Positions 17,274-26,253 are shown, counted from the first letter of the stretch. The stretch: DNA of 32,046 bases from Ruminiclostridium sp. (GCA_017479645.1 JAFVBZ010000165.1:1-32046), one strand, 5' to 3'. Notes: generated by a model not told the origin, from the sequence alone. Translations and numbers: made by a program.

Positions 17274-18647
17274 TTATTTTACAGTCTGTTTCCGATATTT
17301 TGTATACGCTCTGCGTTTCGTACCTTTGGTGAAAGCGCCGATGTAGAATGAAACTGACAGTATAGCTGCGATAAACCAACCGATGGGCCATGCCGCCCAG
17401 ATCCCTGTTGCACCTAATGGCGCGGAAAGAGTAAAAGCAAGCGCCACACGCAGTATCAGATCAGTGAATGTGGCGATCATAAATCTGCCCATAAGTCCCG
17501 CACCGCGAAGAATCCCGTCCGAGACAAGCTTTGCTGCTATGACCATATAAAACGGCGCGACCACCTTCAAAAACATTACGCCTGTCTGAATCGCCGTGTC
17601 GGTCGGTTCGTCCATAAACAGCATAACAAGCGGCTTGCCCACAAAGAAATACAGCAGTGAAAGCGGTATCGAAATTATCCATACGAGCTTCAATGCGGCT
17701 TTGAAGCCTGCACTTATGCGCTTACGCTTGCCGGCACCGATGTTCTGCGCTGTGTAGTTAGATACACCGTTGCCAAGTGTCGTCAGTGAGGTTATAACGA
17801 GATTGTTAAGCTTTACGGCAGCCGAATATCCTGCTATAACTCCCGAGCCAAAGCCGTTTATAACGCCCTGTATCAGAATATTTCCTACCGAAATAAAGCC
17901 CTGCTGCAATATGCTCGGTACTGCGACAGCCGATATTTTCCCGAAAAGCTCGAAAGAGAACAACCGCGCTTTTTCCTCGGTTTTAAATCCTGCAAGCCGC
18001 CGTAACACAAACGCGACAGCAAGAATGCAGCTCACGCCCTGACAAATGAAAGTCGCACAAGCAACACCGTCAACTCCCATTCCGAACCCTGCGACAAAAA
18101 GTATGTCAGCGCCGACATTCGCGGTCGAAGATGCGGCAAGGAACACAAACGGCGTTTTTGAGTCACCGAGAGCAGAGAAAATCCCGGTTGCGACATTGTA
18201 AAAGAACACGAACGGCAGGCTGAGGATATATATGTTAAGATATAGAAGTGAGTCTGCGAAGATGTTTTCGGGTGTCTGTATCAACGCGAGCAACCCGCCG
18301 TTTGCCGCAAATCCTACTGCCATAAGCAATGTGCAGACCGCGCTGCTTGAAATAAGAGATGTGTTCACGGCAGTCTTCATATCGGTGATCTTTCTTGCCC
18401 CGAAAAGCTGCGAGACGATGACCGAACAGCCCATATTGCAGCCGAACGCGAATGCAATGAATATAAGCGTGATCTCGTAGCTGTTGCCGACTGCTGCAAG
18501 TGCGTCCTCTCCGATGAGCTTTCCCGCAACGAAACTGTCGGCGATGTTGTAGAGCTGCTGAAAGATGATGCTCCCGAACATCGGCAGACAGAAGCTCCGC
18601 AGCACTTTTGAAGGGTCTCCGACCGTAAGGTCTTTATTCTGTGTCAT
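17274..18647 (-). CDS. MATE-family multidrug/metabolite efflux transporter
   Basis: Inner-membrane cation-coupled exporter, 457 residues with about twelve hydrophobic segments in two repeats, the usual MATE length. The N-terminal pattern LRSFCLPMFGSIIFQQLYNIADSFVAGKL with AVGNSYEIT and the later GVSNYTAQNIGAGKRKRI are typical of DinF/NorM-like clostridial proteins. I chose ATG 18647 because AAAGGAG lies nine bases upstream; an in-frame ATG at 18680 lacks a ribosome site and falls at the predicted transcript start. It is divergent from a LysR regulator across 116 bases of shared promoter DNA, so that regulator most likely controls it. The substrate cannot be deduced. Confidence 0.9.
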   Translation of the reverse strand: MTQNKDLTVGDPSKVLRSFCLPMFGSIIFQQLYNIADSFVAGKLIGEDALAAVGNSYEITLIFIAFAFGCNMGCSVIVSQLFGARKITDMKTAVNTSLISSSAVCTLLMAVGFAANGGLLALIQTPENIFADSLLYLNIYILSLPFVFFYNVATGIFSALGDSKTPFVFLAASSTANVGADILFVAGFGMGVDGVACATFICQGVSCILAVAFVLRRLAGFKTEEKARLFSFELFGKISAVAVPSILQQGFISVGNILIQGVINGFGSGVIAGYSAAVKLNNLVITSLTTLGNGVSNYTAQNIGAGKRKRISAGFKAALKLVWIISIPLSLLYFFVGKPLVMLFMDEPTDTAIQTGVMFLKVVAPFYMVIAAKLVSDGILRGAGLMGRFMIATFTDLILRVALAFTLSAPLGATGIWAAWPIGWFIAAILSVSFYIGAFTKGTKRRAYTKYRKQTVK

Positions 18648-18666
18648 AGCTTTGTCTCCTTTGGTA

Positions 18667-18726
18667 TTGACTTTTTTCACCTGTTACATTATAATATAAA
18701 TACCGGAATATGTAAAATGTATATTC
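18667..18726. promoter_or_regulatory. Overlapping divergent promoters with a LysR-type dyad
   Basis: On the minus strand, TTTACA (18711-18716), a 17-base spacer and TATAAT (18688-18693) serve the MATE gene. On the plus strand, TTGACT (18667-18672), a 17-base spacer and TATAAT (18690-18695) serve the lysR gene. The two -10 boxes overlap. An interrupted dyad, GAATAT-N9-ATATTC (18706-18726), covers the -35 box of the MATE promoter and lies just past the expected lysR start site, the usual arrangement for LysR control with autorepression. Confidence 0.65.
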
Positions 18727-18763
18727 GGCATATCAGATATATCGAAATGGTATGGTGATGATA

Positions 18764-19663
18764 ATGGATATAAGCTACGATCACTACAAATTCTTCTATT
18801 ATGCCGCAAGATACGGAAATATCACACTTGCCGCAGAGAGGATGTACAGCAATCAGCCCAATGTTACAAGAGCAATCAAAAATCTTGAAAACGAGCTCGG
18901 CTGTACGCTTTTTGTGCGCACGAACAAGGGAGTCGAGCTCACTCCCGAGGGAGAGAAGCTATATGCTCACGTTTCGATCGCTATCGAGCAGTTAAAGCTT
19001 GGCGAAGAGGAGATAGCGACGGAACGGGAACTGCAAAGCGGTATTGTGACTATTGCAGCTACGGAAGTCGCACTGAGCTGCTGCCTGCTTCCTGTGCTCG
19101 GTGAGTTTCATAAGCAATTCCCGAAGGTGAAGCTCCGGATCACCAACAGCAATACCCGCGAAGCGCTCTCCGTTATGCAGAATAAAGCCGCAGATATCGC
19201 AGTCGTAACGCTGTCTGAGAGCCGCGATATTCCAAAAGAATTATCATGTGTCCCGATAAAAGAGGTCAACGAAAAAGCTGTCATCAGCCGTGAACTGTAC
19301 GGCTTTAAGAAAAAGACTGTTTCTATGACGGAACTTTTGGAATATCCACTTATCTCCCTCAGCCGGAATACCGCAACCTACGCTCTGTATGAGGAATGGT
19401 TCCGCAGTCATGATCTTACTTTCTCTCCCGATGTCGAAGCAGCGACTGCCGGACAGATAATACCTATGGTGAAAAGCAAACTCGGAGTCGGCTTCATACC
19501 CGAGGACTTTTCGACAGGTGACAGCATCAGGGTCATACCTCTGAAAGAAAAACTGCCGGTTTATCGTATTTGTCTGATAAAACAAAAAGCGCACACCTTG
19601 AATCCTGCGTCTGCAAGAATCGAGGAAATGATTAAGAAATGCGCCGATAATAATTGCAGATAA
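18764..19663 (+). CDS. LysR-family transcriptional regulator
   Basis: DNA-binding regulator of 299 residues. The N-terminal winged helix-turn-helix is typical (YKFFYYAARYGNITLAAERM, then SNQPNVTRAIKNLENELGC and LFVRTNKGVELTPEGEKLY), followed by a linker helix and a two-lobed effector domain (SGIVTIAATEVALS, SLSRNTATYALYEEWF, GFIPEDFSTGDSIRVIPL). Starts at 18752, 18758 and 18764 are close together; I favour 18764 because family members usually begin M-D-x just before the first helix. The only divergent neighbour is the MATE exporter, whose promoter carries a matching dyad, so it is the likely target. The inducer is unknown. Confidence 0.88.
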   Translation: MDISYDHYKFFYYAARYGNITLAAERMYSNQPNVTRAIKNLENELGCTLFVRTNKGVELTPEGEKLYAHVSIAIEQLKLGEEEIATERELQSGIVTIAATEVALSCCLLPVLGEFHKQFPKVKLRITNSNTREALSVMQNKAADIAVVTLSESRDIPKELSCVPIKEVNEKAVISRELYGFKKKTVSMTELLEYPLISLSRNTATYALYEEWFRSHDLTFSPDVEAATAGQIIPMVKSKLGVGFIPEDFSTGDSIRVIPLKEKLPVYRICLIKQKAHTLNPASARIEEMIKKCADNNCR

Positions 19664-19770
19664 AGGCGTTATATCCATTCTTTGAGTAATACTTGACTTG
19701 TTTATCAAGTCCGCTGTTCTGAACAATTACAAATGGATCGATAATATACAAAAATACTAAAGATAATAAA

Positions 19771-19805
19771 AACAGCCTCCTGTCTGTTAAAAACAAGTGG
19801 CTGTT
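19771..19805 (-). terminator. Terminator of the DUF6809-like gene
   Basis: A 7-bp stem (19771-19777 with 19799-19805) with a 21-base loop, followed on the minus strand by a T-run, just after the end of the small minus-strand gene. Confidence 0.55.
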
Positions 19806-19818
19806 GACTTTAATGATG

Positions 19819-20088
19819 TTAATTAGTATCGCCCAGTATTTCAAGCATAATTGTTGCTCCGAGTCTGAAACCTTCCTCAAAATCCTGCAAGCCCTCGCAA
19901 GCTGATGTGATGTGTATCGCGTCGGCGTAGCTTTCAAGTTGTTCCTTGCAGTCGGGATATTTTGCAAGTATCTCCTCGCTGCGATGTTCAACCTCATCTT
20001 TGGCTTTCAGGTAGCGCTTCGTGGTTGGTGTTGGGCGTGAGCATGGGCTGATCTCGCCGTAGTAGAGTTTTTCCAGTATAGACTTCAT
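19819..20088 (-). CDS. Small DUF6809-like protein
   Basis: A protein of 89 residues, soluble and mostly helical. The start MKSILEKLYYGEISP, a lysine/glutamate-rich middle (RSEEILAKYPDCKEQLESYA) and the end EEGFRLGATIMLEILGD match the small DUF6809 family common in Ruminococcus and relatives, whose function is unknown. AGGAGG lies eight bases before the ATG. A broken second copy lies nearby on the other strand. Proteins of this shape often accompany mobile or accessory regions. I do not assign a role. Confidence 0.75.
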   Translation of the reverse strand: MKSILEKLYYGEISPCSRPTPTTKRYLKAKDEVEHRSEEILAKYPDCKEQLESYADAIHITSACEGLQDFEEGFRLGATIMLEILGDTN

Positions 20089-20183
20089 TGCTTTTTCCTC
20101 CTAATATCAAATCTTGATTTGCAGGGGGATTTGACATTTGGCTTAACAGCGGCGTTTGTGCCGTTTTATTTCTTAAATGTTAT

Positions 20184-20441
20184 TTCGGCAATGAATGGTA
20201 CTACGGAGAGATATGCCCGAGCGAGAAACCTGCACCGAACACCAAGCGATGCATCGAGAATCGCGAACTGATATGCGCCACCGAGAACAAGCTGCTTGAA
20301 CAGTTCCCCGACTGTAAGGAGATACTCGACACCTACACCGACGCTCTCCACATTGAAGCGCAGTTAGAGTGTGAAGCTGACTTTGAGCGCGGATTCAGAC
20401 TTGGTGCTTTAATGATGTTTGAAATTCTTGGACAGGAATAA
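20184..20441 (+). pseudogene. 5'-truncated paralogue of the DUF6809-like gene
   Basis: The plus frame ending at TAA (20439-20441) encodes NEWYYGEICPSEKPAPNTKR, later NKLLEQFPDCKEILDTYTDA and FERGFRLGALMMFEILGQE. It matches the intact minus-strand neighbour along most of its length (YYGEI, FPDCKE/YPDCKE, GFRLGA, EILG). No in-frame start codon is present and the upstream frame runs to a TGA near 20116 without a Met. The two copies face each other's starts, so one may have arisen by an inverted duplication. Confidence 0.65.
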
Positions 20442-20632
20442 TGTCCGTTGCGACCTATTTCTGATTATTATCAGATTTGCGATTACAGAAGACTGTAACG
20501 GTAACCATAGTGGAACTGTTCTATTCAAAATTCGGGGTTTTGGAAATTCAAAAGGATATGCTCCAAAATCCATACTGATATCTTGACAGCTGCACGCCGA
20601 TGTACACGGACATAGAATAACATATTGCAACG

Positions 20633-20665
20633 ATCCGCTGCCGGAAACGGTGGCGGATTTTATTT
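20633..20665 (+). terminator. Hairpin with T-run, plus strand
   Basis: ATCCGC (20633-20638) pairs with GCGGAT (20653-20658), with an inner CCG/CGG stem and a GAAA loop, followed by TTTATTT. It would end plus-strand transcripts from the broken gene and prevent them from entering the minus-strand defence operon. The bases 20442-20632 hold nothing I recognise. Confidence 0.55.
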
Positions 20666-20687
20666 GACTCATAGTAGCTACATAGTA

Positions 20688-22196
20688 TTAAATCTTCCAC
20701 TCATCTTCATAATTATCTATAACTATTGGAATTGATATTTGGGATTTGTCTTTACTATTCCTGATATCTTCCTCTGTTTTTACACACATTGAAATACTCA
20801 TAATTGTTTCACGAATTGTATGCAGTAATTCCACTGTATATTTGTAAAACTGCGATTCTGTAACATATTCAGATATTCCATCTTTTCTATCTTCTGATAC
20901 CTTAGTTCTGTCCCATATTATTTTTAATGAGCGATGTTCTAATGCATTTCTAATACGTTTGATTTTGTTAAGATGCGGATTAGGTGAAAATACATTTTGC
21001 TCATTATCAGAAGCGTTTATATAATCTTGATATATCCAGTACATCGAAGAAGCAGACTGATGAGTATTGGGACTTAATAGATTATCACTTTTATCTTGTT
21101 TTTGTTTCCGCCATATTTTAGAAAAATTAACTGATTCGTAACCAATGCCTAAACCATAGTATTTATTAAGGAAAAATGCAACTTTATCAAAAATACCATA
21201 TAAAGTTCTGAAGGCAGTTTTAAGATTTTCTATTCTGATTGAGTATTGTGGATAATCATATAGATTATATAAAAAAACATCTTTATCAGCAAAATGGGGC
21301 TTATTCCTCTCTCCCAGTGAAGAATAATATAAATATCTTGCATAGATATACTCTTGTTTCATCTGATTAAACAATGAGTGATAAACTGGATAATTTTCGG
21401 TTACAGTCATATTAGGGAGACCAAACACATCCGCTGCAATGAGTTGATTTCTTAGCGGTAAATCATTCAATGGGTTAAGAAATAAACCGTTCGTCAATAC
21501 CCAATTCCTATAATCAAACTCTTGCGGATCATCGTAATTATATTTTCTTAACTGTTGTCCTTTATTAAATAGTTTTATAGTTTCAGAAGTATATCTGTTT
21601 AGATGATTATTAAAGCCTGCTCGTGCTTGCGGGAAAACATTAGGATCGCAGCTTTTGACACCTTTTAACAAATATTTATATGCAAAATAATTCAAATAAT
21701 ATTTGTGATCGTTATCATATATTAGGTCTGAATAATATTGATATGCAATGCCCAAATTACCCAGAGCCATACCAAAGGAAGAAAAAAATCCTATAGCTCT
21801 TTTATATTGCTTTATTGCAGAAATCGGTCTATAGCATTGCTCATAGATGTTTCCATAATTGGTAAATACTTGGCAGCAATAACTGGTTAAGTATGGGTCA
21901 TTTTTGATTTCATAAATATTACATCCACCAATAATATCAACACACTTGCGTATATAATACAGTTGTTTTCGTATATAATCGCTTTCTGCCTGTCCACTTA
22001 AATAGTGTAATGAAGCATACCCATTAGAGATACAATAGTAAATATTAGATTTTGAAATCCTATCGTTTTCAGTCTCAGATATTTTCTCTGATTCTAATAT
22101 TGTTTGTTTTATATTGTCAACTATACCGCTATCAATGGAAGTGTCCATTTTTATAGCAATTTTTTGTGCGTTTTGAGTAAAAGGATTTGGAATCAT
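20688..22196 (-). CDS. LA2681-type HEPN domain protein (predicted RNase effector)
   Basis: A protein of 502 residues, last gene of the defence operon. Residues about 50-160 look like tetratricopeptide-type helical pairs (TSYCCQVFTNYGNIYEQ, ISAIKQYKRAIGFF, MALGNLGIAYQYY). The middle motif NWVLTNGLFLNPLNDL (231-246) is a hallmark of the LA2681 group. The C-terminal HEPN domain has the RNase motif R416-x4-H421 (RNALEH) at a helix end. HEPN domains of this kind are known or predicted to cut RNA and stop growth of infected cells. The gene starts 19 bases after hsdS with AGAGGTG upstream, so it is co-transcribed with the modification genes. No close N-terminal enzyme domain is seen. Confidence 0.8.
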   Translation of the reverse strand: MIPNPFTQNAQKIAIKMDTSIDSGIVDNIKQTILESEKISETENDRISKSNIYYCISNGYASLHYLSGQAESDYIRKQLYYIRKCVDIIGGCNIYEIKNDPYLTSYCCQVFTNYGNIYEQCYRPISAIKQYKRAIGFFSSFGMALGNLGIAYQYYSDLIYDNDHKYYLNYFAYKYLLKGVKSCDPNVFPQARAGFNNHLNRYTSETIKLFNKGQQLRKYNYDDPQEFDYRNWVLTNGLFLNPLNDLPLRNQLIAADVFGLPNMTVTENYPVYHSLFNQMKQEYIYARYLYYSSLGERNKPHFADKDVFLYNLYDYPQYSIRIENLKTAFRTLYGIFDKVAFFLNKYYGLGIGYESVNFSKIWRKQKQDKSDNLLSPNTHQSASSMYWIYQDYINASDNEQNVFSPNPHLNKIKRIRNALEHRSLKIIWDRTKVSEDRKDGISEYVTESQFYKYTVELLHTIRETIMSISMCVKTEEDIRNSKDKSQISIPIVIDNYEDEWKI

Positions 22197-22215
22197 TCCT
22201 TTTCACCTCTGCGTT

Positions 22216-23667
22216 TCAACTATCTGTCCGTAGGGAACGTGATATAATTTCATTAATTTGGGCTCTTAAATGTTTTATCCGTAACAATATTTTGTTTTGA
22301 TCTGCTGTTCTTTCTTCTACCTCGTTGATTATATTCAATTGAGTAGATAACGGAATTACTGGTAGAATTATATTTCCAATTTGCTCAGGGTAGATTTCAA
22401 TTTGATTTGTTGAGCCAACATAGTTTTTCTCTATCTGATAGCTTCCAAGCACACTTCTTAGGTAATAAACAAGAAATTTCTTTAAGCATTTTTCCTCGTT
22501 TATTCGCAATATTGAAATATGTCCGTCTGCAAACATTTCTATTTTGTGCTCCATTAAGTCAACTTTCCCAATAGACGGTTTACCTGTTGATGCAATAAGT
22601 ATGTCTCCGTAAACAACTTTTGCTCCCGGGTTAGCCTCAAGGTTTTCCTTTGTAACAAATTCTTCCTCTGAAATAATAATCTCACCATTTGTTAGGTGTG
22701 CGGTTTTTACAACAGGAATCTCACCGTCTGTATTATAATTGGGAGATTTGCCACGATGTATATCTTCTTTCACTAATTCTTTTATAGATATATATTCGCG
22801 TGATTTAATTGAATTATCAAGGCAAATAAAAATCGGATAAACAGATCGAGCTGAGAATCGTAATCCATATGTCATAGAAAACAGATTCAAAGGTGTATGA
22901 AATGTAAAAGAATGTGCGTTTGTAGATGATTGAGTGCCAAATGTCATTCCTTTGTGTAAGTTGTTTCTCAGATCAGAATCGAGAGAAAAATGATGACTAA
23001 ACACGTCATCAACGATATCTTGATGTGATATTAGCTTTGCTTTTAGAGAGTGTATTTGTTTAAGTAATTTCTCTATTTCTTTATTCGACTTTGATATTAC
23101 ATCGCTATCAATAGCAGGTACTTTAATTTTCAAAAACTCAGCAGGATTAACTCTCTTATGTGAAGGAGTCTTACCTGTTTCTAAACATCTATATGCGTTT
23201 CGCATTTGTGGCATAAGCAAAAGATAAAGATAGAAATAACCATTTGCACTATCTTTAAGCTTATATGGAATGAATTCTGAGGATCCGATTAAATCGGATG
23301 GTATGTTAGGTTTTAAGTAAATATATCCTCTTGTCATTCCCAACTTTGAAACCATAATATCACAATCGGTTAGTAGGTTTTTATCGGAATTGATTGTGTC
23401 TATAAGTGCTACATTATTATAATCAACAATACCGTTTCCGGGTTCTTGATCGGAAATGTTTATCAAATAATATTCTCCATTAAGCTCACCTTTGCTTACT
23501 TTTTTTATAGGTAACTGCAAAAGCAAATCTCCTACTTCCTGTAGATTTCCGTTATATTGAAAAGCATTCCAAGAATCCTGCGAAACAAATATTTCATATT
23601 TGGAGTCACATCTACATTGCCCACTTATACTGAGTGTGGAACTGCTTACAGAAGCTCGTTTTATCAT
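22216..23667 (-). CDS. hsdS: Type I-like specificity subunit HsdS
   Basis: DNA-recognition subunit, 483 residues, normal HsdS size. Two target-recognition domains are each followed by a conserved helix. The first ends NPAEFLKIKVPAID and enters a coiled coil (SKSNKEIEKLLKQIHSLKAK). The second contains GKSPNYNTDGEIPVVKTAHL and DILIASTGKPSIGKVDL, ends YPEQIGNIILPVIPLSTQ and enters the second coiled coil (IINEVEERTADQNKILLRIK). This gives a bipartite recognition sequence that I cannot predict. It starts ten bases after the methylase-nuclease stop with GAGGGTG upstream. Codon use is strongly AT-rich, as in both neighbours. Confidence 0.9.
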   Translation of the reverse strand: MIKRASVSSSTLSISGQCRCDSKYEIFVSQDSWNAFQYNGNLQEVGDLLLQLPIKKVSKGELNGEYYLINISDQEPGNGIVDYNNVALIDTINSDKNLLTDCDIMVSKLGMTRGYIYLKPNIPSDLIGSSEFIPYKLKDSANGYFYLYLLLMPQMRNAYRCLETGKTPSHKRVNPAEFLKIKVPAIDSDVISKSNKEIEKLLKQIHSLKAKLISHQDIVDDVFSHHFSLDSDLRNNLHKGMTFGTQSSTNAHSFTFHTPLNLFSMTYGLRFSARSVYPIFICLDNSIKSREYISIKELVKEDIHRGKSPNYNTDGEIPVVKTAHLTNGEIIISEEEFVTKENLEANPGAKVVYGDILIASTGKPSIGKVDLMEHKIEMFADGHISILRINEEKCLKKFLVYYLRSVLGSYQIEKNYVGSTNQIEIYPEQIGNIILPVIPLSTQLNIINEVEERTADQNKILLRIKHLRAQINEIISRSLRTDS

Positions 23668-23677
23668 TTTTACACCC

Positions 23678-26074
23678 TCAATCCCAGTTTATATTCCTCA
23701 TTTCATCGAGAACAGTCTCTATAACACCATCATCGATAATAGGTTCGTTATTTGATGAGCGATATAGCTCATTTACTGTCTCTTTCTCTGAACGAATGGT
23801 TCTCTTATAACCTATGTTGTCAACTTCCGCCATAAAAATCTCATAAGGCAACTTTTTTGTGACTTTGGCAAAAACCCACCAGACGTTAACAAAACCATAA
23901 TAATCAGTCAAATCTTTATCAATGCTTGTTACGATTGCAAGTTCTGAACGATATTTTGATACAAGATCATATACATTCTTGTCGTTATCGGCGGGAGAAA
24001 GAAATGATTGAAGCATCTCTCGAATGATATCTGCTTCCTCATCTGATGACAATTCTTTTATGGAATGGAATTTAGACTTTTGCTTTTTTTCGTCAAGGAC
24101 ATCAATTATATTTTCTGTTCTTGTTTTAAGTGCAGAATACTCTTTAGAAGCTTCAGCCCAAGCTCGATTCCACTCTTCAATCTCATTCTTTGTCTTTTTC
24201 TGAGCAAACAGAATGCTTGTCTTTGTAGATGTGAAAGGCTCGAAAGCAAGTTGAGGTAAAGAAACAACTGCCTTAATTTTGAAATACTTATAAAGGAAAA
24301 GCCTTATATACTTATTCTCAGATGTATCAAATACACTCTCCGGCAATATTGCGGCAAGCCTACCGTTTTCTCGAAGCAACTGATACCATCTTTCGATAAA
24401 TAAATTCTCTGAATTCTTCTTGTCTCCAAATAAAAAGCCTTTTTTCAATGACTTTTTAGTATCGTTATCGAGTTCAACGCTAAATGGAGGATTTGTAAGA
24501 ATAAGGTCAAAATTTCCATTTACCGATTTCCCCTGATATAAATCATCATCAGAGCTGTCGTGCAATACATTATGAGATGATTCTTTTACATACTGAGTAA
24601 AGGGCAGTAACCCATCTTTTACAAATATATTGGTTGAGCCATCACCGTGAAGTATCATATTAACTTTTGTTGCTGTACCCAAATTAAAGTTTATTTCTGA
24701 ACCATAAATAAACTTAGCAGCCCAACGGTTTTCACGATTGTCAATGCCAAACCATTCTGATAAGGCATCCTTTACTTTTCTTGCAGTTCCAAGTTCTGCG
24801 TTATACCCCGTTCTTCCCTTATTACGATATTTCATATTATGAGTTATGAACTTCATATACTCAATCAGGAATGTTCCACTACCTGCTGATGGGTCAACCA
24901 TATATGGAATTTCTAAATCTTCTTTAATCCGCTTAATAGCAAGCCTATCTGCTTGTATAGCATAAAGCATAAATCGAACTATATTAATGTGAGTGAAAAA
25001 CTGACCTTTACTTTGCTTAAATCCATTTCTGATGATGCCTTCAAAGAAATCACCGAGAATATCTTTACCGCTTAAGCTGTTTTTGCCGTCAACAAAGGAA
25101 AGGTTCTCCAGTTTTTGAACCGCATATTTCAATTTGGATAACGCAAACTTTTTGGTATCTATTACATAGGATTTCTCAAGTTCTTTTGGGTCAGTAATAT
25201 ACAGTTTTGAGTTTAATGCTCTACGATAAAGATTATTGATACGATCAAATAACTGTTCGTTTGTTTCAAATTCTTCGTCTCCATCTTTTTCAAATGTGAG
25301 TGATTGAAAATCATAAGTGTCGCCATCTTCTTTTTCATCCTCATCTTGAATTTTAGCAAGTATAAGATTCGTTAATGATGAAAAAACCTCATTATCATCT
25401 GTTCCTCCGCCTCCCCAAAGGACATTGTGCAAATCATTTTGAAGTTGAATAAGCATATCGTTATTAAAATCGGTTTCAAGATCCTTAGCTGAAGCCTTGA
25501 CATATGGTGTCTTTTGGGCTTTTCCATATCTTTGTGGTAGTGTGTTAGTACAGTTCCGTCCATTTTCCCAATCTGAAAATGTGGGATATTTATCTGTATC
25601 TATAATAATGCACTCATCATACACACTTCCTTTGGTATCATTGGTTGTGTACAATACAAGATACTTAACCTTATGTCCGTCAGTTTTCTCCATACCAGCT
25701 ACTTTATAAAGCTGATCGTTAATAAGTTGATCTTTATCTTCGGAAGAATATGCTTCAGGAGACTTACATTCAATAAAAAGAAACGCATCACCTTTACTAT
25801 CTCTGACAACTACATCTATTCTGCTTGTAGTTTTGTGTGGGCGTCCCGCAGTGTATTCGGTTTCAATTTCAATTCTGTCAGCAGGATATCCGAGTTCATT
25901 AACTAATCGCGTAAGAAGAAATGCTCTTGACATTTCTTCATCGCCTGTAATCTCAAGAATATCCCTTCCTGTTTTGATTCCAGTATATGAGATTTTGCAT
26001 TTATCGAGATCTATTACTGATACTACTTTTGTATCAAAACTGTCGATATATTCCTTTATCAATTCACGGTTCAT
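23678..26074 (-). CDS. Fused PD-(D/E)XK nuclease and N6-adenine methyltransferase (HsdR_N-HsdM type)
   Basis: A two-enzyme protein of 798 residues. The N-terminal domain has the PD-(D/E)XK core D87 (SRIDVVVRD) and E102-x-K104 (LFIECKSP), as in HSDR_N domains. An acidic linker follows (about 240-270). The methylase part has the HsdM helical region, GQFFTH (357-362), motif I DPSAGSG (394-400), and the catalytic NPPF (528-531), which marks N6-adenine methylation. AGGAGG stands ten bases before the ATG. There is no helicase or translocase domain here or in the operon, so it resembles BcgI-like type IIB/IIG enzymes (nuclease and methylase in one chain, separate S subunit) rather than classical type I. 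Confidence 0.87.
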   Translation of the reverse strand: MNRELIKEYIDSFDTKVVSVIDLDKCKISYTGIKTGRDILEITGDEEMSRAFLLTRLVNELGYPADRIEIETEYTAGRPHKTTSRIDVVVRDSKGDAFLFIECKSPEAYSSEDKDQLINDQLYKVAGMEKTDGHKVKYLVLYTTNDTKGSVYDECIIIDTDKYPTFSDWENGRNCTNTLPQRYGKAQKTPYVKASAKDLETDFNNDMLIQLQNDLHNVLWGGGGTDDNEVFSSLTNLILAKIQDEDEKEDGDTYDFQSLTFEKDGDEEFETNEQLFDRINNLYRRALNSKLYITDPKELEKSYVIDTKKFALSKLKYAVQKLENLSFVDGKNSLSGKDILGDFFEGIIRNGFKQSKGQFFTHINIVRFMLYAIQADRLAIKRIKEDLEIPYMVDPSAGSGTFLIEYMKFITHNMKYRNKGRTGYNAELGTARKVKDALSEWFGIDNRENRWAAKFIYGSEINFNLGTATKVNMILHGDGSTNIFVKDGLLPFTQYVKESSHNVLHDSSDDDLYQGKSVNGNFDLILTNPPFSVELDNDTKKSLKKGFLFGDKKNSENLFIERWYQLLRENGRLAAILPESVFDTSENKYIRLFLYKYFKIKAVVSLPQLAFEPFTSTKTSILFAQKKTKNEIEEWNRAWAEASKEYSALKTRTENIIDVLDEKKQKSKFHSIKELSSDEEADIIREMLQSFLSPADNDKNVYDLVSKYRSELAIVTSIDKDLTDYYGFVNVWWVFAKVTKKLPYEIFMAEVDNIGYKRTIRSEKETVNELYRSSNNEPIIDDGVIETVLDEMRNINWD

Positions 26075-26114
26075 AAGAATATCCTCCTATGGATTATGTT
26101 TTAACCGGTAGTCC

Positions 26115-26140
26115 GCTCGGAACTGTACAACAATCCGAGC
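26115..26140 (-). promoter_or_regulatory. Leader hairpin of the defence operon
   Basis: A perfect 7-bp stem (26115-26121 with 26134-26140) with a 12-base loop lies in the 5' leader, between the promoter and the ribosome site. It may influence translation or stability; no T-run follows. Confidence 0.35.
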
Positions 26141-26170
26141 ACCCGACCAACCTACATTACCTACCAAATT

Positions 26171-26199
26171 ATTATACCATATTCCGACAGGGATTTCAA
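26171..26199 (-). promoter_or_regulatory. Promoter of the restriction-modification/HEPN operon
   Basis: On the minus strand, TTGAAA (26194-26199), a 17-base spacer and TATAAT (26171-26176). The start site would be near 26164, giving a leader of about 90 bases. Confidence 0.7.
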
Positions 26200-26253
26200 G
26201 GAAAATCAGGTGAAATGTGCCGAAAACAGTGCAGTAACGAATCGTTACCTCAT

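Noticed and set aside
20688-26074. Classical three-gene type I restriction system (HsdR, HsdM, HsdS)
   Set aside because: No helicase or translocase motifs (Walker A, DEAD-box) occur in any of the three proteins; the nuclease domain is fused to the methylase and the third protein is a HEPN protein.
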